Shown here in pieces: positions 43,501 to 52,500 of a stretch of 64,000 nt of DNA. This DNA comes from Branchiostoma floridae (Eukaryota > Chordata > Leptocardii > Amphioxiformes > Branchiostomatidae). Position numbers and translations under genes: made by a program. Location of the stretch: the NCBI RefSeq assembly GCF_000003815.2, contig NW_023365775.1, forward strand, positions 62,001 to 126,000. Direction: 5' to 3'. The notes beneath the pieces are model-generated. The model was not told the origin of the DNA, did not search any database, and saw only the letters and a list, made by a program, of their open reading frames with translations. How positions within the stretch are numbered: the stretch's first letter is position 1; every line of letters starts with the position of its first letter.

Positions 43501-46500
43501 TTTTCTGTTCTTTGTTTGCATATTGAACAAAATGTTGTTCAAGTTCAAACAGACTGTCTTATTCACTGTAAAGTTTTCAAAGAAATTTGATTTGAAGACA
43601 ACTAACGGTGCACACCTCCTGGTGCTGCGCAACGAAAAAGATACGAAAGCGTTTCGAGGGTCTAGATTTGACATTTCTCATTACTTACTGCGAAATGACA
43701 TTAAATTATAACAATAATGGAAATCGTAGGAAGTAGGGTTGTGTATAGGTACAGCGTATCGGTACAAAGCCGCTTTTCTTATTGGACCGGTCCAGAAAAA
43801 CCGGACCTGAAAAAATAAATAGACCGGATGTTGGACCTACTAGAAAATTAACTGATTATTTTATCAGGTAGTCATACGTTATGGTGCTTGCAGGTGGAAG
43901 TAAATAACAAGAGGGAAGTAGAGAAGATTTTATAGTCATTTCAAAAAAAATTTACAGTCAATCGTACAGGTGCAGTTAGCGTTGTTGAATTTTAAAACGC
44001 CAGTTTGAGTCGTATACTACACCAAACAGATTTCTTTTAAGTAAAATGGACCACTGGCATGAGCCATACTGAATCATCAGGTCCTGGACTTGTTCATTTG
44101 GACCTAAACTAGATCTGAACCTGAATTTTCTGTACCGGTACCCACCCCTAGTAGGAAGTTTTTTTGGTGTAATTGTGTTTTTGGCCCCAGCCTCATTTTC
44201 AGGTACTAACGCCCTGAATGTAAAGCGGTTCCCTGGCCCAGATTGATCTCTGAGGTGCTGTGTAAGCGAATTAGCAATGTCGCGCGACGTGTACTGTAGT
44301 ATTAGAATTTTCTTTATGATTGGCTCGATTACCGGCAAGGTTTTTCCTTTTCTGACATTATTGGTCGTGTTTACCGTAAAATATCTTTTCACGAGTTAAT
44401 GTGAACATTCCCAAAATTGGTCATTTTTTGACAGAGATTTTTTTTTCGGAATTAGAGAAGGTGGCTGATCAGAACTCAGTTGGTAATAACCCCCTTAACC
44501 CTATCCAGACCGGGGGGGGGGTGCCTGCGCTAACTCTGATGTCATATATTTCCAAAACGAATTGTGTTAGGACAACCAAATTGTCTTACTTTTCCTAGAA
44601 TAATGCTGGTAACAATTTACAAAAAAATGAGTAAGTTTATAATTTTTGTGTTACATGCATTATTTATATGTTTAGATGTTTTACATTTTAGCTTAGATTT
44701 TTTTTTAATTTTCATGCAAAAAACACACTTTTCATATATTTTGAATATCTATCATATTTCAATGTTATCTATAATGTTTTAATGTACCATTTATAATTAG
44801 ATATTCTAAATGCATGCTACTGTGATGACGTAATTGGTCAAAATAAGAAATGATGGATCATGTCATGAAATAGTATAATCACTTATTTTCACTCGAATTT
44901 TATCACTATCGGTATATCCTTACGAAAACATTTCCAATCCGTATTCGTGGGATTTGGGGTTTATAAAGAAGTTTATTTGCATGTTCGTGCCAGAGGGCTA
45001 ATTGCAAGTACATGGTATAAACATATTAGATATACAATAAACCAATGGACAGTAATCTGGAAAAGATGTATCTTACGACATTTAATATGATCCAAGATGG
45101 TGGTTTGAAATCAATAGGTAATATATTGATGTCATGACGTAAATTTGACCTCTTTGTGGTTGCTTTTGACAACAAAAATCGTAGAAAACCTTTCGACCTG
45201 ACCTTGATGGTATTCCTAAAAATGGGGAAGCTGTTTCTTTTTTTAGTTGTATTTTGTTCCATTTTGTTCTGTCAGACGATGGCACGGGTAGACATACCAA
45301 TCATTCAATACCCCTTACATTCCCCCTTATCTTGTGTTTAAAATGTAAACCTCGTTGCTTATTAATTGTCCAAGCATAGCCTAGGTTGGGTGGCAAGGAT
45401 AGTAGTTGTCGGTAAACAGTAATAACCCGCGACCCAAGCTTGGCTTTGAGAATAGGCACTGCCAGGCTGGCCCAAGACGGCCACCCGGGGGAACGTAACG
45501 GACCAAAGCGGTCGATTTTGAAAGGTGGTCGGTTAGAAGAGAATCAACTCACAACTAATATAAATGCTTTATGTTGTGTTCAATGGCTAATAGCAAGCAC
45601 ACGCACGCCAAGAAGTAAGTAAGCGAGGTGTTCAATGTCAAATACAACACGCACATGCTAAAAACGCTGTGTTCTTGGACGCCGTATCTGTAAGTCCCAT
45701 CCTATCAAATTACTGTACTTTTCTAATTCGATTCCTGCGGTAATGAGCGTAATTACCCATGGAGGAATGTACAGTAATTTGTTGGAAAAAAACACTCACA
45801 CAGATCTTTCTTTAAGAATAAGGTACACAGATCTTTCTTAAAAAGTTATGAGGCTACTTACGTTTCAGCATTTGTTCACTTTATGATAATAAAAATTAAA
45901 AAAAAAACTTCTGCAACAACTAAATTTAGGTCTTCTTACAACGAAATTTACTCCCATATTGCAGTAGACTGCCCTTTGCCCCACCCACGTGCATCCGCCA
46001 AAATCGGACACAAAACTTGCTGATTTCGTTACAAAATCGTGCTAGTTATCATCGAAAATCAATGACACACCTCTAGGTTGAATTTGACACGACCGTTATG
46101 GGCAGGGATTTGGTCCTGCAAGGTCCCAATTTTTTGCCGTCGCGGTCGTGTTGGCCAGGTGATCATTACGTCAATGGGGAGCTACCGGATATTTACGGGA
46201 CTGAGAAAAAACGGTCATAATGGCCAGGTGTTCGCGAAGAAGAGGAGTTTGCTTTAGCAGGTTCGACTGTAGTAGTAAGTAACCTTTGTTCTTAACCTTT
46301 TGCTTCATACCTAGGTATTTTTGGAATTTCCTGTTAAAGAAATCGGTTGATTGACAATTTCTTGTATCTAAGGTTATTATTATATCAAAATTACAGAAAC
46401 TAGTAATAATTACATGAAAATCTGTCCCTGAAATCTTGGTGATCGTACTGCAAGGCCCACTAAGGCCTAGGTATGCGAAAAGGCCCCAGTCAGGACAGTG

Positions 46501-49500
46501 TTAGATTGATAAATAACTGAGAGCCATAAATCAAGAGATGAAATGATATTCGTGAATGATATCATAGAATGATAGCAGAGGTGTTTATATCATACAAGCG
46601 TCTATATTCATTGAAAATGCCACTTGCCATTGCTGTAAGAGACACATTAAGCATATTTGAGGTCGTGGAAAAAAAGAAATTACAGCAATCAGCAGTGATC
46701 AAGAGAAAACGCTCACCTGAGAGCCATTGTCACATTTAGGTAGGAACAGTCGGCACCGAACCGACTCAATTTGAGGATAGCACGAGGAGATACGTTGCAC
46801 TATGGCCCTGAAACTTTGTAGCTCGGATGATAACTCCATATCCAGAAAAGAAGCATGACCGAACACGTTGGGGAATCCGGTGTAGTTATAGCCGATGTTG
46901 CCATAATCATAACATAGTCCGTTAATGGTTGGTATTGGCACACATGAAGACGGGACTGGAACGGTAAAACATGTGTTTGTATTGCACAGCAGCCTAGGTT
47001 TATACAGAAGATCACAGGATGCATACCCGAACAGATTGACACAGGCATTCTACATCTATCTATGATTGATCTGTGTCCTTTACTTCCTCGCGTGGCTCTC
47101 CGCTATTTCATTATTTTTCCCGTTAAGCGAAGGAAAACTCCAAAGCAACATTTGAGGACATTCTAGTTGCGCGCTGGCCAGAAATCTATTCGTCAATTGA
47201 ATCAACTATGAATCAATATTTAAAAAGGACAAAGCCAAACTTCAGTAGTCCAAAGGAAACAAGGATAGGACCAATTACCATTATATTGATGTAAAAAAAG
47301 GTAAGTAGATCCTGTTCTTTTAAATCACAGGGATTAACTTCCATTGAAAACATTGTTATCTGGGTGAGAAGATGATCAACTGACATAATTTATGCAAAAG
47401 AAAAACTTATCATAAATATAATTACAATAGGTCATTTCTCAATCACAACTTTTGTGGTGTCTTTTTTTCTCTTAATGACAATATTTACATTGTAGTGTCC
47501 AAGCGAAATCACTTAATTTTCGCGGTTTTCGCGACAATGGGAATTGGTTGACAGATAGGTGGCTAGAGCCTTGCTTATAAGAGACCGCCTTTTTTTGTTG
47601 AGGCAATGCCCTTCAAACATCCATCGTGCAAAACAATCGCAATGCATACAGCCAGTCGATCGGGTAGAATACAAATACTAAAACACACCTACAACAACAA
47701 TAAATCAAACAAGACAATAAAACTGTCACAATGGTAATAGTTTATATTGCCATACTAATTTTACAGTAAGAAAAGATAGACAGGAAGACAACAGCTAGTT
47801 CCAAATTAACCCTATCCAGACTGGGCTTTTTGGGCCTTCCCTGGCCTGGCTCATTCGTATTTTGAAAACGGCTTACTGTTCGATCACAAAATTTGCAGGG
47901 AAGGTTGTGCTTATTGAGTTTTGTAATTCCTGCAATTTTTATATAACTATAACGTAATATGACGTCATTATGACGTCATTAATTGATATTTTTTGCTAAA
48001 ACGGGGAATTCCCATTATACCTAAATATCTCACTCAAAAAGTTACCAATGAAGGTTTCTTATTAATATATAAGAGTTTTAAGACTTCTGTTGTCAAAAGT
48101 CGACGCAACGACGTCAAAATGACGTCATAGAATGACGTCAGCTGTCACCTTCAATTTTTCAAGATACATTTTTTACAACATATAACGCTAAAACCCCTTG
48201 GGAATGGATCAAAAACGTTCAAATGAATGTTTTCTGTAAGAAAATACCAAGTAGTGATGAATTTTTAGTAAAAATAAGCTTGTTATACTTTTCATCATGA
48301 TATTGTCGGCCATCTTGGATTTTGACCAATTACGTCATCTCATTAGCATAATTGATGAATATTTAATTATAAATGTTCAACTAATATGTCTTAGATACTA
48401 ATGATATATGAAAAGATGTTTAGTTTAGCAAGGGAATCTTAAAATCCCATTGTTTAAACCAAAATCAGTGATTTTTGTAAAATTTGCCTTTCAGAAACCC
48501 GTTGCCATGGCAAGACAAAAAATCATAAACTTCCCTACTTAAAAAAAAAAAAACGTTCCCAATAATATTTTAGGAAAACTCACCAAGTTGGGTTGTTCTA
48601 GCACAAGCCGTTTGTGAGCTATAGGGGGCCAAAGTTGCCGCAGACACTTTTAGCCCCAGCCCCCCAGTCTGGATTAAGTTGGTTACAGAAGCACAAAACC
48701 GTTCAGGCAACAATTCAGCAGAGGCACGAGTCGCACGAGGATGAAAACATTTCCAACAACGCCGATACGCTACGATTGCTGATTTACCTGCAATTTACTG
48801 TAATTATCGTGCGGTACACTAAGAAGCTAAAGTAATTTTTACTACTGCATTTGCTACACAAGCTTCTACTTCGTTAATAACTAAAGTTACTTCCAGAATG
48901 GTGGCATGGGTAAAAAAATCGATTCGGCTCATACTTTGCACAGTGGAATCACTTGGCCCGCAACCCCTCGAAATAGCTTTCTTTTAGATCAAAACTCCTT
49001 CTTACCATGGTAACAGACAAATACAGTTTTCTGGCCAGTGTCGCCAATATTCGCATCTTGAAAACACAGAAATCGGCTTAATTAACGGTATTGTCACTGG
49101 AACACATTTGAACGCATCTTCAAATCAAAACAAGATATAAATAGACCAAAATTTTGGCTTTTTCAGTACGTAAGCAGCATTAAAACAATACAATGTTTCA
49201 AGCTTTTAAAAACGTAATTTTTTGTCAAAATTTGTAACGCTGTTTGTAACTATTTCCACCATTTGGCGTGGTTTACGATATTTTGTAAATATTTCTAAAA
49301 ATGAAAGTATCCCGCGGATGCTTAGAAATTAATGTAACACGCACTCAATCACAGCAAAGAGTTTTTTGTGCGATTTCTTTCAAAATGTTCCCAAAGTATT
49401 CAAATGAATTCAAATAGATTCAAATTTCCATATTATTTTTTTCATAATAATAACTGCTAGCGATTAGATATTGCTTTATTCAAATTCATTCAAACTTGTT

Positions 49501-52500
49501 TCAATTATTGTCTAAAAACCCTCACGGTGACTTAGAATGGACGCTAAGAAAATGGAAGACAAAATTCTAATATTTTCTTAAACACGACAAGGAAAAAATG
49601 TCAGACGTCAAAACAATAAATCTAAAGTTGAATTCCTAGTGATTTCTAGTAGTAAAAATGCGTCAGAAATCATCTCTTAAATCAAGAAAATTAAACAAAT
49701 CATTCCTTGTAAGAATCGGCACTTCAGGCGGCAAAATGCAAAAAAAAAAGGGCTGCAATAAATACTTTTGTTATGACAAAGATTTTATTGTTTATATGTT
49801 GTTGAAGAAGGTGCTGTTGAAGGTGTTGTTAAAGCTGCGTTGTTAAAAGTATTGTTTTACTATGGATGTTTGTAGGGCATTGCTGTTAACGAAAAAGGTG
49901 ATCTCTTATGACAAGTGACCTATCATAAATGTTTCTCATTAATTATACAATTCAGATCCTTATTTGCATAGAATATATCAGTTGATCTCAATCCTCAATA
50001 ATGTGGCTTAATACATTGCGCTCATTAATTATTCAAATTAGCCGTGTTTTTGCATTAATAGCCCTTATAAAAGGAAGGCATCTCTGAAGTTATCTATATT
50101 CTGAAATCACAATGATCCATCTCCCCCTTCCCTAGTTATTCCCTTTCAAAATGATGTTGCAATCACGCACGCGTGGACGAATTGTTGTGGAATTTTGCCA
50201 ATCGGATATATCCTTCACAGTAAGCCTGATATTTATCTCTATTTGAGTTACATAAGGCATATTTTTGAAGATTCTAACATAAAATGCAGTGTATTTATAA
50301 ACTGTTCTCAATATATATGCAAATAAGCTCCTGATTAACATGATTAGAATTTAAGTATGTAAGGCATCTATATTCCAAATATCATGAAAATATGTCAACC
50401 TATACGCGAGTTATTCCCCTGTAAATTGATTGTACAACTACAAATACCTGCAGAAAAATTCCTGACATGACTGCAAGATTTTGGTATTTCTTGTCAAACG
50501 GTCGTAAACAATACTATTAGGCTCGCCGCTGAGGCGTTACAAAAAAAGAGTAGTAGAAGTCTACCCCTGACTCGTGTGTCATGGCGGGTGCGTCATGCCC
50601 GAACATGCCCCTACGGCCTGTCACCACAACAAAGGCCTGTCACTGCCACTAGCCGCGGCTAGGTACTCATCCACGCCTGAGTTAAGTGAGGAAAGTCGTC
50701 CAAAGTGCCTTTCCCAAGGGCACAAGATCTGTGACACGACAAGCGGATTCGAACCCCGGACCTTTCGGGCCTGACACCAGCGCGCTGCCGATCGTGCCAC
50801 GCGGTCCCACTATATCAATTACGTATAAGCTAAGTAACAGCATACGCACGATGTTTTTCTGCATGTCTAGTCGTCTTGCAGATATGCTCGCGTACTTTAG
50901 ATTAATATGAATATCAGTTGGGTATTCTGCCTTACTCAAAGTGCACTCAGAAAGTCCAACTGCAGCACTAAGGTCAACCAACAGGAGGCCAAACAAAATT
51001 ACCAACCACTTATTCATTTAACCCTATTCAGACGGGGGGGGGGGGGGGGGGCTTTTGAGGCCTACGCTAGAGCCACCAAATTTGGTGAGTTTTCCTAAAA
51101 TATTGTCGACAATAATTTTACAAAGTTTGACAAATTTTTCATTTTTCGTTGTTGCCATGGCAACCGTTTGTTGACAGGCAGTTTTGCCAAAAATCACTAT
51201 TTTTGGTTCGAACAATGTATTTTTCACATTTATTTGCTATATTACTGCAATTTTCTTACATAAAGAAAATCTTATATTATTTAGTATATCTTTCATAACT
51301 ATATATGAATAAATTATGCTAATTTGATGACGTCATCAGCCCAAAATCCAAGATGGCGGACCGAATGGCCAGATCAAGAATAACAAGCTAATTATCCCTT
51401 AAAATTTGTAAATACCTGGTATTTTTTCATCAAAAACCATCTAAATGAATGAATTTAGTGTATTTCCATCGCCCATTGTGATTATTTGTTGAATAAAAAG
51501 GATTTTTAAAAATTCAAGGTGGTGGATGTAATATGGCGGAGTCCAACTCGTATCTTAGATGTGCATGGCGTCACTTTATGACGTCATATTGACGTCATTG
51601 ATGTTGCTATTGGCAACGCAAGGCGTAACAAACATTATTATTCGGTTATCTGCACTTGTTGTTACATTTTTGTAGCATAACTTGAAGTTTTATGAGAATA
51701 CCCTTTTTTCATGGGTTTGGCCAATATAATCAAATTGATGACGTCATAATTACGTCATCTTACGTCAACGTAACGTCAAACGTCAAATACTTGTCAGATA
51801 TTATGTCGAAATTATGTCCTAAAAATTCGGTGGCCCTACGTCACGTCGTTTTAGAGTTATAGGACTTAGAAGTGGAGGGCCTCAAAAGCAACGACAACTC
51901 TACTCACTTGTCGGCTCTTTCAATACAGAGCAAGTCGGTTCGACGTCCTGATCTGGAAATACGTTGCATGAAAATGGCAGGCCCAAACCAACAGGGGAGC
52001 ACATTGTATTTATCTCTTCACAGACACTCCTACACAGCTGTATCTGCAACCATGAAATAAAAAAAACAGTCTACGTATCGAATTGTAACTGTATTTTCTT
52101 TCTGTAAAGTTTGCAACAGAACGTTATATAAAGAGAGAGAGAGATAAACATTAGATAGATGCATACATTGGCGGATAGATAGATAGGTAGATAGATAGAA
52201 AGATAAGTATATATATAATGTTTTTTTTTGTTCAACATAAAAGCAGACAGGACAAATTGACACTGCACTAAAGTTTAAAAAAAACTTATTTATCAGTGCC
52301 ACATACATTTGAATACATGAATACAGATATAACAACATTAGAAACAATAATTAAACAAGCTAATCGACTGACGTCGTGTGTGCCCAAAAAACGCCTACCC
52401 ACCCCATGTACAGAAAAGACAATTCAATGATGTATAAATGTAATAAATTCTACACATGAAATATGACAGTAGGACTAGAAACGCTGAGTAAGATCAATGA

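Noticed and set aside
42962-43711. 249-codon plus-strand ORF
   Set aside because: It is antisense to Frizzled exon 8 and its translation has no domain; the minus-strand exon with splice sites explains the open frame.
45156-45341. Plus-strand ORF with a signal-peptide-like start ([17 protein letters not shown])
   Set aside because: It lies at the edge of a MITE, ends after 60 codons with no convincing donor and no downstream partner exon. The hydrophobicity comes from T-rich DNA.
50736-50808. Possible tRNA gene on the minus strand
   Set aside because: The B box is perfect, but the acceptor and anticodon stems do not pair well and the sequence runs straight into a SINE body, so it is called a SINE head.
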